Positions 17,362 to 25,159 of a stretch of DNA of 64,000 nt are shown piece by piece. Source of the stretch: Mycolicibacterium brisbanense. GTDB taxonomy: Bacteria > Actinomycetota > Actinomycetes > Mycobacteriales > Mycobacteriaceae. The stretch lies in NCBI RefSeq assembly GCF_001570425.1, contig NZ_BCSX01000056.1, positions 124,001 through 188,000 on the forward strand. Reading direction: 5' to 3'. Position 1 is the first letter of the stretch, and every line of letters starts with the position of its first letter. A program made the position numbers and the translations under genes. Under the pieces are notes generated by a model, which was not told where the DNA came from, did not search any database, and saw only the letters and a program-made list of their open reading frames with translations.

Positions 17362-17390
17362 TAATGTTCAAAGATGAGAGCCGCATTCTC
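17362..17390 (+). promoter_or_regulatory. Putative -10 and GAGAAT/ATTCTC-type operator before P450 gene
   Basis: TAATGT at 17362-17367 can serve as -10. GAGAGC-CGC-ATTCTC (17376-17390) follows and differs from the consensus GAGAAT-N3-ATTCTC by the last two bases of the left half. It lies 31 bp before the ATG at 17421. Confidence 0.5.
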
Positions 17391-17420
17391 ACGATCGTGC
17401 GGCTGGAACGGGAGCTACGC

Positions 17421-18704
17421 ATGGCGATCGACCCAACGGGTATCGATTTCTTCCGCGATGAACGATTGGTCGATGACCCGTATCCGTTCTTCGAGGCGCT
17501 TCGTGACCAGTGCCCGGTCAGTCGAGAGGGCCACTACGGCGTGACCATGGTGACCGGCTGGGATGAAGCGGTCGCGGTCTACAACGACGAAGAGACCTTC
17601 TCGTCGTGCATCTCGGTCACGGGACCCTTCCCTGGATTTCCGGTGCCGTTGGAAGGCCGCAGTGCCGACGAAGTGACCGCGCTGATCGAAAAGCACCGCA
17701 ACGAACTGCCGTTCAGTGATCAGCTGCCGACCCTGGACCCACCGACCCACACCGATCACCGTTCACTTCTGATGCGGCTCATCACGCCGAAGCGCCTCAA
17801 GGAGAACGAGGACGCAATGTGGCAGCTTGCCGACGAGGTGCTCGACACGTATCTGGCGCCTGGCGAAGGCGATTTCATCAAAGGGTTCGCGAGCCCGTTC
17901 ACCCTGCTGGTCATCGCCGATCTGCTCGGCATCCCTGAGGAGGATCGACAGGGGTTCGTGGACGGCATCAAACAGCATTCCGGCGGAGGGGTCGGCAGCA
18001 CCAGCAAGGCATCGCTGGCGCACAGCCCGCTGGAATTCCTCTACGGGCAGTTTTCCGACTACGTCGCCGACCGCCGCGCCCACCCGCGCGACGACGTGTT
18101 GACCGGGCTTGCCGAAGCCACCTTCCCCGACGGCTTGGTTCCCGATGTCGGCGACGTGGCCCGCGTGGCCACCAACGTGTTTTCCGCCGGACAGGAAACC
18201 ACGGTGCGGCTGTTGAGCACCGCGCTCAAGGTGCTCGCGGAGCAGCCCGACATTCAGCGGCGACTGCGCGACGACCGCAGCCTCATCCCGAATTTCATCG
18301 AGGAGACATTGCGCATCGAGAGCCCCGTCAAAGGCGACTTCCGGCTGTCGCGCTGCCCGGTCACCGTCGGTGAGACCGAATTGAGCGCAGGCACAACGGT
18401 AATGGTGCTCAACAGCGCTGCGAATCGCGACCCGCGCCGGTTCCAGGACCCCGACACGTTCGACCCCGCCCGCAAGAACGCCCGCCAGCACCTGGCCTTC
18501 GGTCGCGGCATCCACAGCTGTCCAGGCGCGCCGTTGGCACGCGCGGAGACCCGCGTCGGCATCGAGCGACTCCTCGACCGCACCAACGACATCCGCATCT
18601 CCGCGGACCGGCACGGACCGCCCGGTGAGCGGCGCTACACCTACATCCCGACCTTCATCCTGCGCGGCCTCACCGAATTGCACCTGGAGTTTGACGTCCG
18701 ATGA
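17421..18704 (+). CDS. Cytochrome P450
   Basis: A 427-residue P450. I-helix motif FSAGQETTVRL, ExxR in EETLRIE, heme loop FGRGIHSCPGAPLAR. Near the C-terminus it has RRYTYIPTFILRGLTEL. ATG 17421 is chosen since GGGAG lies five bases upstream; longer frames would start before the operator. It is a clear paralogue of the P450 at 51734, sharing the I-helix, heme and C-terminal segments. Its stop overlaps the start of a ferredoxin (ATGA), giving a ready electron-transfer partner. The upstream operator ties it to the catabolic/mce regulon proposed here. Confidence 0.95.
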   Translation: MAIDPTGIDFFRDERLVDDPYPFFEALRDQCPVSREGHYGVTMVTGWDEAVAVYNDEETFSSCISVTGPFPGFPVPLEGRSADEVTALIEKHRNELPFSDQLPTLDPPTHTDHRSLLMRLITPKRLKENEDAMWQLADEVLDTYLAPGEGDFIKGFASPFTLLVIADLLGIPEEDRQGFVDGIKQHSGGGVGSTSKASLAHSPLEFLYGQFSDYVADRRAHPRDDVLTGLAEATFPDGLVPDVGDVARVATNVFSAGQETTVRLLSTALKVLAEQPDIQRRLRDDRSLIPNFIEETLRIESPVKGDFRLSRCPVTVGETELSAGTTVMVLNSAANRDPRRFQDPDTFDPARKNARQHLAFGRGIHSCPGAPLARAETRVGIERLLDRTNDIRISADRHGPPGERRYTYIPTFILRGLTELHLEFDVR

Positions 18705-18895
18705 AGGTGACCGTCGACGAGGACCGCTGTCGTGGACACGGCATGTGTCTGACGATGTGCCCCGAGATCTTCAGCCTGTCCGACGACGGCTACGCAGTGG
18801 CCGACCCCGAGGATGTTCCGGCGGAGTTGCAGGATTCCGCTCGTGAGGCCGTCGTGAACTGCCCCGAACAAGCAATCATCGAAACGAATGACTAG
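18701..18895 (+). CDS. [3Fe-4S]-type ferredoxin, P450 partner
   Basis: A 64-residue ferredoxin. Cys10-x2-His13-x2-Cys16 and Cys54-Pro are the cluster ligands; the His in place of a fourth Cys is the mark of mycobacterial 3Fe-4S ferredoxins that feed P450s. An extra Cys20 before Pro is present. ATG 18701 overlaps the P450 stop. Electrons would come from an NAD(P)H-dependent reductase encoded elsewhere, possibly the NuoF-like protein at 25156. Confidence 0.93.
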   Translation: MKVTVDEDRCRGHGMCLTMCPEIFSLSDDGYAVADPEDVPAELQDSAREAVVNCPEQAIIETND

Positions 18896-18911
18896 TCAAG
18901 GAGATTCGTCC

Positions 18912-19211
18912 ATGTCCGGTGGGCCCAAGGGGTATGTGATCATCACCGAGGATGTCAAGGACCCGGCCGGTATGGCCGAATACGGCAAGCTCTCGATGCA
19001 GGCGATGGCCGGTGCGACCATCGTCGCCGTCGCTCAGAAGCCCGAAGTGATCGAGGGTTCGTGGCACGGAACCCAAACGGTGGTGCTGGAATTCGACTCG
19101 GTGGATGCGGCGCGCGAGTGGTACTACTCCGACGCGTACCAGGCGGCCGCGAAGGTGCGAGCACGCGCCGCCGAGTGCAACGGCGTGATCTTCTCGGGAT
19201 TCCCGACCTGA
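18912..19211 (+). CDS. DUF1330 family protein
   Basis: A 99-residue ferredoxin-like-fold protein of the DUF1330/dimeric alpha-beta barrel group. The strand-helix pattern GYVIITEDVKDPAGMAEYG and the late EFDSVDAAREWYYSDAYQAA are typical. Family function is unclear; some members may bind or isomerise aromatic or polyketide-like compounds. ATG 18912 has AAGGAG eight bases upstream and is preferred over ATG 18888, which overlaps the ferredoxin gene. Third gene of the P450-ferredoxin operon. Confidence 0.85.
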   Translation: MSGGPKGYVIITEDVKDPAGMAEYGKLSMQAMAGATIVAVAQKPEVIEGSWHGTQTVVLEFDSVDAAREWYYSDAYQAAAKVRARAAECNGVIFSGFPT

Positions 19212-19227
19212 AATTCCATGCGCCGAC

Positions 19228-19276
19228 TCTGCGCACAGGGTGCCCGCCACTCGCACATATGCGCCCTGGGCGCAGA
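19228..19276. terminator. Long hairpin between convergent operons
   Basis: Arms at 19228-19243 and 19261-19276 pair at 14 of 16 positions (TCTGCGC-x-CAGGG-x-GC against its complement) around a 17-nt loop. It lies between the convergent genes ending at 19211 and 19278 and likely acts on both. No T-run. Confidence 0.55.
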
Positions 19277-19277
19277 C

Positions 19278-19469
19278 TCAACGGAGAGAGATGGCCTGCC
19301 GCGGGCATTGGCGCACCGCCTCGCGGATCTGCGCTTCGTTCTCCGGCGTCACGTCGTCTTGCAGTATGTGCAGATAGTCTTGATCGTCGAGGTCGAACAC
19401 CTCGGGGATGATGCCCATGCAGACCGCGTTGCTTTCGCACAGGCCGAAGTCCACGTGCACCTTGCTCAC
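19278..19469 (-). CDS. [3Fe-4S]-type ferredoxin, P450 partner
   Basis: A 63-residue ferredoxin with Cys11-x2-Asn14-x2-Cys17 and Cys55-Pro; Asn occupies the variable position held by Cys in 4Fe-4S proteins. GTG 19469 overlaps the stop of the P450 gene upstream (GTGA), so the two proteins are made together. The acidic surface (DLDDQDYLHILQDD) fits docking to a basic P450 face. The Asn variant should tune redox potential relative to the His and Phe variants also encoded in this window. Confidence 0.92.
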   Translation of the reverse strand: MSKVHVDFGLCESNAVCMGIIPEVFDLDDQDYLHILQDDVTPENEAQIREAVRQCPRQAISLR

Positions 19470-20668
19470 GAAAGTCTCCTCACCGGTACATGCGAGTAGC
19501 CTGCCACGTTCTGCATGTGAACTCGTTGCAGGCCATCCCACTTGACTTCGTAGCGTGGCATGAAGTCGAGCAGTTTCTCCAGGGCGATGCAGCTTTCCAT
19601 CCGCGCCAGCGCGGCACCCAGACAACTGTGGATGCCGTACCCGAGGCCGAGGTTCTGTGCCTGCGTGCGGTCGCGGTCGATGTCGAAGGCGTCGGGATCG
19701 GTGAACGCGTCGGGATCGCGGTTGGCCGCGGCGCTGATCAGGAACACCGCCTTGCCTGCCGGGATGGTGCCGCTGGGTACGTCGGCCTCCTTGAGCGTGT
19801 AGCGCACGTTGTACTGAACGGGGCCCTCATAGCGCAGCAGCTCTTCGACGGCGGCCGGGACCTTGTCGCGATCATCGAGCAGCTTCTGCCACTGCTCGGG
19901 ATGACGAGCGAACAAAACCATCGCCGTGCCGACGAGCTTGGTGACAGTCTCGGCTCCGGCCCCGCCGAGAAGGGTTGCGAAGCCAGTGATCTCGATGTCG
20001 TCGAGCCGTCGGAGCTGACCGTCCTCGCCTGGGATCTCGGCGGCGATGAGCCGGCTGATCATGTCGTCCTGCGGGTCTTCGCGACGCTTCTGCACCAGCG
20101 AGTAGTAGTAGATACCGGTGTCGATGGTGGCTTGCATGCCTGCTTCGGTGAAGCCGATCTGGCCGGGTTCGCGCGACAGGCTGGTGTCGATCCAGTGCCG
20201 AACCTGCTGGCGGTATTCCGGATCCACCCCCGCCATCCGGGTGATGACCTCTACCGGGAACGGGCCCGAGAAGTCCTGTACGACATCGAATTCGTCGGAG
20301 TCGATCTGCCCGAGGAAGTGTTCGATCTGCTCGATCACGGTGTCCTTCTGAGCCTGGATCGCCCGCGGAGTGAACGCTTTGTTGAGCAAGCTGCGCATGT
20401 GCCGGTGCTCGGGCGGATCCATGAAGATGATCGATTTCTGCGGCGGCTCGTCGCTTTGCACCATGGCCAGATCGCAGCCGCGAGACGACGAGAATGCGTC
20501 GTGATTCTTGAGGGCGGCCGCGACGTCGTCGTGCCGAGTCAGTGCATAGAAGTCGAGCTCGGCGTTGTAGTACAGCGGTGCGTCCTGGCGCATCCGTCGG
20601 TAGATGTCGAACGGATCGTTGAAGAACTCCACGGAGAACGGATCGAAAATCACCTGAGGCTTGGTCAT
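19466..20668 (-). CDS. Cytochrome P450
   Basis: A 400-residue P450. I-helix motif LGGAGAETVTK (Val replaces the second Thr position), ExxR in EELLRYE, heme loop LGLGYGIHSCLGAALAR. ATG 20668 follows GGAGGAG. Length and N-terminus (FDPFSVEFFNDPFDIYRRM) are typical of mycobacterial P450s that act on hydrophobic substrates. It is coupled to the Asn-type ferredoxin. Three GTAAC repeats upstream at 20739-20758 may be a control site. Confidence 0.95.
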   Translation of the reverse strand: MTKPQVIFDPFSVEFFNDPFDIYRRMRQDAPLYYNAELDFYALTRHDDVAAALKNHDAFSSSRGCDLAMVQSDEPPQKSIIFMDPPEHRHMRSLLNKAFTPRAIQAQKDTVIEQIEHFLGQIDSDEFDVVQDFSGPFPVEVITRMAGVDPEYRQQVRHWIDTSLSREPGQIGFTEAGMQATIDTGIYYYSLVQKRREDPQDDMISRLIAAEIPGEDGQLRRLDDIEITGFATLLGGAGAETVTKLVGTAMVLFARHPEQWQKLLDDRDKVPAAVEELLRYEGPVQYNVRYTLKEADVPSGTIPAGKAVFLISAAANRDPDAFTDPDAFDIDRDRTQAQNLGLGYGIHSCLGAALARMESCIALEKLLDFMPRYEVKWDGLQRVHMQNVAGYSHVPVRRLS

Positions 20669-20738
20669 TCACACTCCTCCTTCACGGCTGGCTGCTGCCG
20701 GGAGCGCCGCAACGAACGTTACGGGGAACTGATGAACT

Positions 20739-20758
20739 GTAACGGTAACAGTAACGGT
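20739..20758. repeat. Three tandem GTAACR hexamers upstream of P450 gene
   Basis: GTAACG, GTAACA and GTAACG follow each other at 20739-20756, and an inverted CGTTAC lies at 20717-20722. The position, about 70 bp before the P450 start at 20668, suggests a regulatory role, but no matching regulator is known to me. Confidence 0.4.
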
Positions 20759-20782
20759 CCTCGGTGTCGTTGAAAAGGGAAA

Positions 20783-21577
20783 TCAGCGCAGCCCGGCGTC
20801 GACGACACGGTCCAACAGCCCAAGGTCTGTGTGCAGATCGGCCGCGGCGCGGCGCACCACGGCCACGTCCTTGCCGATGAACTCGCCGACCCTGGCGATG
20901 AACGCATCCGCCGAACCCGTTGCGGCGACGCCACTGAGGGCGCGACTGCCCGCACTGCCGTTGACCAATGCGTTGAGCAGGGTAGGTTCGTCGATGCCGA
21001 GCCGCCTGCCGAGCCGCACCCCTTCGGCCACAAGGCCGACCTGGGCGGCGAACAGTGCGTTGTTGATCAGCTTGACGCGCTGCCCTGCCCCCAGCGGGCC
21101 GACGTGGAGTACCGGGTCGGCGTAGCTCTCCAACGCCGGCCTGGCATGTGCCACCGCTTGGTCGTCGCCCCCGGCGAACACTGTCAAATGGGCGGCGGCG
21201 ATATCGTGTGGACCGCCGCTGACCGGAGCATCGACGACCCCGACGTGGCGTGGCGCGGCCAGCGCCGCGACCTGCTCCGCGGTGTGCGGACTTCCCGTGG
21301 TGTGCAGAACCAGCACCGCTTCCGCACTCATGGCGGCCGTGAGGTCAGCCGCGACGCAGATCTCGCGGACCTGTTCGTCGGTGAACACGCAGACGATGAC
21401 CACGTCCGCCCCGTCGGCGACCTCGACGTGATCCGAGGCCGCCGACGCGCCCAGTTCCGTGACAGCGTCCCGCTTTTCAGGGGACCGGCCCAGTGCGGTG
21501 ACGTGGTGTCCGGCAGCAACCAACCGGCTGATCATGGGGACGCCCATGCGGCCGGCCCCGATGACGCCGACGCGCAT
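20783..21577 (-). CDS. 3-hydroxyisobutyrate dehydrogenase-like NAD(P)-dependent oxidoreductase
   Basis: A 264-residue beta-hydroxyacid dehydrogenase. MRVGVIGAGRMGVPM is the Rossmann loop, DAPVSGGPHDIAAA is the substrate-binding signature, and the catalytic Lys lies in QRVKLINNALF. Its ATG overlaps the stop of the next upstream paralogue (TGATG). Family members oxidise 3-hydroxy acids to semialdehydes or reduce the reverse. Two such genes in tandem suggest either two sequential substrates or a heteromer. Last gene of the minus-strand cluster that begins at 26439. Confidence 0.9.
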   Translation of the reverse strand: MRVGVIGAGRMGVPMISRLVAAGHHVTALGRSPEKRDAVTELGASAASDHVEVADGADVVIVCVFTDEQVREICVAADLTAAMSAEAVLVLHTTGSPHTAEQVAALAAPRHVGVVDAPVSGGPHDIAAAHLTVFAGGDDQAVAHARPALESYADPVLHVGPLGAGQRVKLINNALFAAQVGLVAEGVRLGRRLGIDEPTLLNALVNGSAGSRALSGVAATGSADAFIARVGEFIGKDVAVVRRAAADLHTDLGLLDRVVDAGLR

Positions 21578-22395
21578 CAGCGGGCGTGGTTCATCAGGCG
21601 CAGTGCGGCGTCCGCAGCGTCGAAGACCGCTCCCTCCGGGGCGGATGCGGCACCGGCCAGGCTCGCGGCATGGCGGCAATCTTTCTGCAGCAATGCCCCC
21701 GCGATCGGAGCGAGATTGTTCAAGGTGCCTCCGAACATCGCGATACTGTTGAGCGCCTTGCTGGTGGCCGAGCCGCGGGTGATCACCTCACAGAGCCGCT
21801 CGCGCGAAACGCCCAGTGCCTCACCGAGTTCCAGGGTGCTCATTGCGGCACCGAGGTTGGCGCTGAACAAGAGGTTGTTCAAGATCTTCGCGACCTGGCC
21901 GCTGCCCACCGCGCCGAGGTGCACCACGGGGTCGGCGTAGGTGGCGAACACCGGCCGGACCCGCTCGACGACGTCGTCGTCGCCACCCACCATGACCAGC
22001 AGAGTACCTGCTTTGGCTGCGGGCTCGCCGCCGCTCACGGGAGCGTCGATCACCGAGATGTCTTGCTGTGCAGCCAGAGCCGCGATCTCGCGGCAGGTGT
22101 CGGGGTGCACCGTGGAATGGATGGCGATGATGCCGCCGGGCGCGAGACCGGCCAAGACCCCGGTATCGCCGCCCAGCACTTCTTTCACGTCGTCGTCGCC
22201 GACCACGCACAGGCACACCAGATCGCTCGCTGCGGCCAACTCGGCGGGGGAGCCGGCGGCCTTGGCCGCGGTGTCGGCGAACGGCTCGAGCGACGCGGGA
22301 CGACGTGCCCACAGCGTGGTCTCGTAGCCACCGTCCACGATCCGTCGTGCGATAGGGGCGCCCTGGCTGCCCAATCCGATGAAACCGACACGCAT
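21577..22395 (-). CDS. 3-hydroxyisobutyrate dehydrogenase-like NAD(P)-dependent oxidoreductase (second copy)
   Basis: A 272-residue paralogue of the preceding protein. MRVGFIGLGSQGAPIARR is the nucleotide loop, DAPVSGGEPAAKAGTL the signature, and Lys in QVAKILNNLLF the catalytic residue. Both ends overlap neighbours as TGATG, so translation is coupled across the hydrolase and both dehydrogenases. The two copies are clearly diverged, so the duplication is not recent. Confidence 0.9.
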   Translation of the reverse strand: MRVGFIGLGSQGAPIARRIVDGGYETTLWARRPASLEPFADTAAKAAGSPAELAAASDLVCLCVVGDDDVKEVLGGDTGVLAGLAPGGIIAIHSTVHPDTCREIAALAAQQDISVIDAPVSGGEPAAKAGTLLVMVGGDDDVVERVRPVFATYADPVVHLGAVGSGQVAKILNNLLFSANLGAAMSTLELGEALGVSRERLCEVITRGSATSKALNSIAMFGGTLNNLAPIAGALLQKDCRHAASLAGAASAPEGAVFDAADAALRLMNHAR

Positions 22396-23276
22396 CAACC
22401 TGTCTCCACTTCCATATCGGTGTGGCCACGGGTGGCCACGCAATCTCCGGCGAACGACAACACGCGGCGGTGATAGCTCGCAGCGGTCAGCCCGACGCTG
22501 AGGTTGTGCCCGGATTCTGCGACCTCGCCGACGTCGACGTGCGGTGCGGAGCTGAACATCGCGCCGATCGCCGCCAGCGCCGCGGCATCCGACTCCCACA
22601 CTTTCTCGTGGTCCCCGGCGAGGAACTGCACCGGGCTGGTGATCTTGGCTGCGAGTTCAGGAAAGTCCTGTGTGGCCCAGGTTTTGATGACATCGGCCTC
22701 GTAGCTGCTCCCGGCCGACGAGAGCCCGTTGCCGATGACGTCAGGGGGATACAGTCGCGCCGGCTCCCACAGCAGATCACGGAGCCCCGGGGGCCGATGG
22801 TCGGTGGCCGCGTTCTTGAGGATCTCCTGGGCGGCGGCCTGATATCGGCGGCCCGTGCCGGCCAGCGAGATGCCCAACACGTCGGTGCGGGAGGCGGCGG
22901 CCATGCGGACCGCCAACTCGCATCCCATCGAATGGCCCAGGACGAACAGCGCACCCGGCCCGACCATGCGGTGGACCGCGCCGAACACCAGTGCCACGCG
23001 TTGGTCGGGATGGGCCATGGCGTCCGGGTAGGCCGCTGACGCGCCGTATCCGGGCCGGTCGAGGCCGATCACGGTGTAGCCGTTGGCCACTCCCGCGCGC
23101 AGGAGCGAAAGTTCCGGGTGTCCGGGGCAATCGAAGTACGCCGACGTGGTGGCTCCGCCGTGCAATGCCACGATGACGGCCCGGGGTTCGGCGGCCTCGG
23201 CGACGAGCGCCGACATCGGGACTCCGTCGACCATCACGACGCGGGGGTGCGGAATCGCCTTGTCCATGACGATCAC
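22395..23276 (-). CDS. Alpha/beta hydrolase
   Basis: A 293-residue alpha/beta hydrolase. ALHGGATTSAYF gives the oxyanion region, GHSMG in VLGHSMGCELA has the nucleophile Ser, and ESGHNLS near the C-terminus the catalytic His. An acid is expected in FLAGDHEKVWE. GTG 23276 overlaps the stop of the aldolase-like gene (GTGA); ATG 23267 is an alternative. It could hydrolyse an ester or a C-C bond of a ring-cleavage product, or act as a thioesterase in this CoA pathway. Confidence 0.88.
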   Translation of the reverse strand: MIVMDKAIPHPRVVMVDGVPMSALVAEAAEPRAVIVALHGGATTSAYFDCPGHPELSLLRAGVANGYTVIGLDRPGYGASAAYPDAMAHPDQRVALVFGAVHRMVGPGALFVLGHSMGCELAVRMAAASRTDVLGISLAGTGRRYQAAAQEILKNAATDHRPPGLRDLLWEPARLYPPDVIGNGLSSAGSSYEADVIKTWATQDFPELAAKITSPVQFLAGDHEKVWESDAAALAAIGAMFSSAPHVDVGEVAESGHNLSVGLTAASYHRRVLSFAGDCVATRGHTDMEVETG

Positions 23277-24928
23277 TCGTCCGTCCGCAACAGAAGGACA
23301 CCACTGGGAGTCAGGCCACCCGAACTGGCCACGGCAACCTTGGCATCGATGACCTGGCGATCGCCGGCCTCGCCGCGCAGCTGACTGACTGCCTCGTGGA
23401 TCAGCCCCATGCCGTGGGTGCGGCCGTGCGACAGCTGCCCGCCGTGGGTATTGAGAGGCAGTACACCGTCGCGGGCGATGTTGTGGCCGCCGTCGAGGAA
23501 GTCCTTGGCCTCGCCGATGCCACAGAAGCCGAGGGCTTCGATCCAGGACAGGCAGTTGAAGCTGAAGCCGTCGTACAGTTCGGCGACGTCGACATCGCCG
23601 GGCCGTAACGAGGTTCGCGACCACAGGTGTGCAGATTGGCCCAGCACCTGCGGTTCGTGGGTCATGGTGGTCTGATCCCAGTCGGTGCGCTCGATGATCT
23701 GGGTTCCCACCGCCTCGAACCGGATCGGCGGTTTGGCGAGGTCGCGAGCCGCGTCGACGGCCGAGACGATCACCGCCACCGCGCCGTCGCACGGCACGTC
23801 GCAGTCATAGAGTCCGAACGGGGTGGTGATGGTGCGTGCCGAGAGGTAGTCCTCCATGGTGAGCGGGTCCCGGTAGATGGCTGTCGGATTCAATGCGGCG
23901 TTCGCCCGCTGGTTCAGCGCGATCCAGCCCAGGGTTTCACGGGTGGTGCCGTACCGGTGGAAATGGCGTCCGGCGGTCTGCGCCAAGGTATGTGCGGCCG
24001 AGACGGCGCCGTAGGGGTGTTGCCAGCTGGTGGTGCGGCCGCCCATCGGTGGAGCGAGCTTGCCCTCCTTGACCAGCTGGCCGAACGTCGCCTCCCACAG
24101 GGTGCGAAAGCACAACACGTGCCGGGCCATGCCGGTGGCGACGGCCATCATCGCCGCGATCACCGAGCCGCCCGGCCCGAAAGTGTCCATGCCGCCGTTG
24201 ATCCATGTGGGCCGCAGGCCGAGAGCGCCTTCCAGCGCGGTCACGCCGCCCTCACCCATGCCGGCGACATCGAGTCCTGGATATGTGGACAGGCCGTCGA
24301 TGTCGTCGAGGGTGAGGCCGGCGTCAGCGGTCGCGGCCTCGCAGGCCTCGATGGTCAGCGCCAGCGGTGGCACCATCAACCGGCGGCCCAGCCGCGAAGC
24401 ACCGATACCGGTGATGGCCGAGTGGTCCTCGAACTTCTGGGTGCTCAGCATCGGCCGGACATGTTTGGCGAAGTCCTCGGGCGCGATGAGGTCGACCGGC
24501 GCGGGAGCGGGTGTGAGGTCTGCCGCCGGGCGGAAGACGGGCAGCCAGACATCGTGGCGTTGCTGGAAGGCGACCTCTACCGGCTGCCCCAGTTCGAGGT
24601 CGTCAGGATCGGCGTCGATGATGTTGGTGGTCAGCCGAACCCGGGGATCTTCGGCGATGGCCACTTCGGCAACCACATACGGCGGCGGCAGGTCGGGGAA
24701 ACCGAACCGGTGATTGACGGTGAAGCCCGCCAACGAACCGCGGCCGCAGACGTCGCGAGGTCCGAGCTTGTGGCTCCGGCAGTACCGGCATACCGGTTGC
24801 GGTGGGTGGATGAGCGCGTTGCAGTCCAGACATTCCTGGATGCGCAGCACGCCATCGGCGCCCGCGGTCCAGAAGAACTCGTTCAGCGCGGTGACCGTGG
24901 GTAGCGGCCGGCCCGGTATCTCGGACAA
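23273..24928 (-). CDS. DUF35 OB-fold protein fused to thiolase-like (SCP-x/Ltp2-type) aldolase
   Basis: A 551-residue fusion. Residues 1-130 are a DUF35 module: zinc ribbon Cys33-x2-Cys36-x10-Cys47-x2-Cys50, then an OB fold. Residues from about 170 form a thiolase-like lipid-transfer protein domain. The thiolase nucleophile is absent (DTFGPGGSVIAAM has no Cys), while the Tyr-rich YDGFSFNCLSWIEAL and NTHGGQLSHGRTHG resemble the Ltp2 aldolases. In steroid side-chain breakdown, Ltp2 and a separate DUF35 protein form a retro-aldolase; here both are one chain. TTG 24928 has AGGGAG upstream. Probable acyl-CoA retro-aldolase; substrate unknown. Confidence 0.87.
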   Translation of the reverse strand: MSEIPGRPLPTVTALNEFFWTAGADGVLRIQECLDCNALIHPPQPVCRYCRSHKLGPRDVCGRGSLAGFTVNHRFGFPDLPPPYVVAEVAIAEDPRVRLTTNIIDADPDDLELGQPVEVAFQQRHDVWLPVFRPAADLTPAPAPVDLIAPEDFAKHVRPMLSTQKFEDHSAITGIGASRLGRRLMVPPLALTIEACEAATADAGLTLDDIDGLSTYPGLDVAGMGEGGVTALEGALGLRPTWINGGMDTFGPGGSVIAAMMAVATGMARHVLCFRTLWEATFGQLVKEGKLAPPMGGRTTSWQHPYGAVSAAHTLAQTAGRHFHRYGTTRETLGWIALNQRANAALNPTAIYRDPLTMEDYLSARTITTPFGLYDCDVPCDGAVAVIVSAVDAARDLAKPPIRFEAVGTQIIERTDWDQTTMTHEPQVLGQSAHLWSRTSLRPGDVDVAELYDGFSFNCLSWIEALGFCGIGEAKDFLDGGHNIARDGVLPLNTHGGQLSHGRTHGMGLIHEAVSQLRGEAGDRQVIDAKVAVASSGGLTPSGVLLLRTDE

Positions 24929-24937
24929 CGCGACTCC

Positions 24938-25159
24938 CTACCCGGCTTCGATGACGGATCGGTGTTCGGCCAATTCGATGATTGCATGCACCGGACAATC
25001 CAGCAGCGCACGCTTGACCGCGTCATGATCAGCCGCCGGGATCGTGCCGTCGCCCGCAAGCGACGCGTATCCCCAGTCGTCGAGTGGGAAGTATTCGGGC
25101 GCGTGCTTGGCGCACAGCCCGAATCCGTCGCACATCGTGCGGTCCAGCTTGATCCTCAT
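24938..25159 (-). CDS. [3Fe-4S]-type ferredoxin with Phe at the variable position
   Basis: A 73-residue ferredoxin: Cys10-x2-Phe13-x2-Cys16 and Cys55-Pro. Phe in the position of the missing fourth Cys is rare compared with His. The C-terminus extends about nine residues past the usual end (AEHRSVIEAG). ATG 25159 overlaps the stop of the NuoF-like reductase gene (ATGA), which implies that these two proteins work as a pair. Confidence 0.9.
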   Translation of the reverse strand: MRIKLDRTMCDGFGLCAKHAPEYFPLDDWGYASLAGDGTIPAADHDAVKRALLDCPVHAIIELAEHRSVIEAG

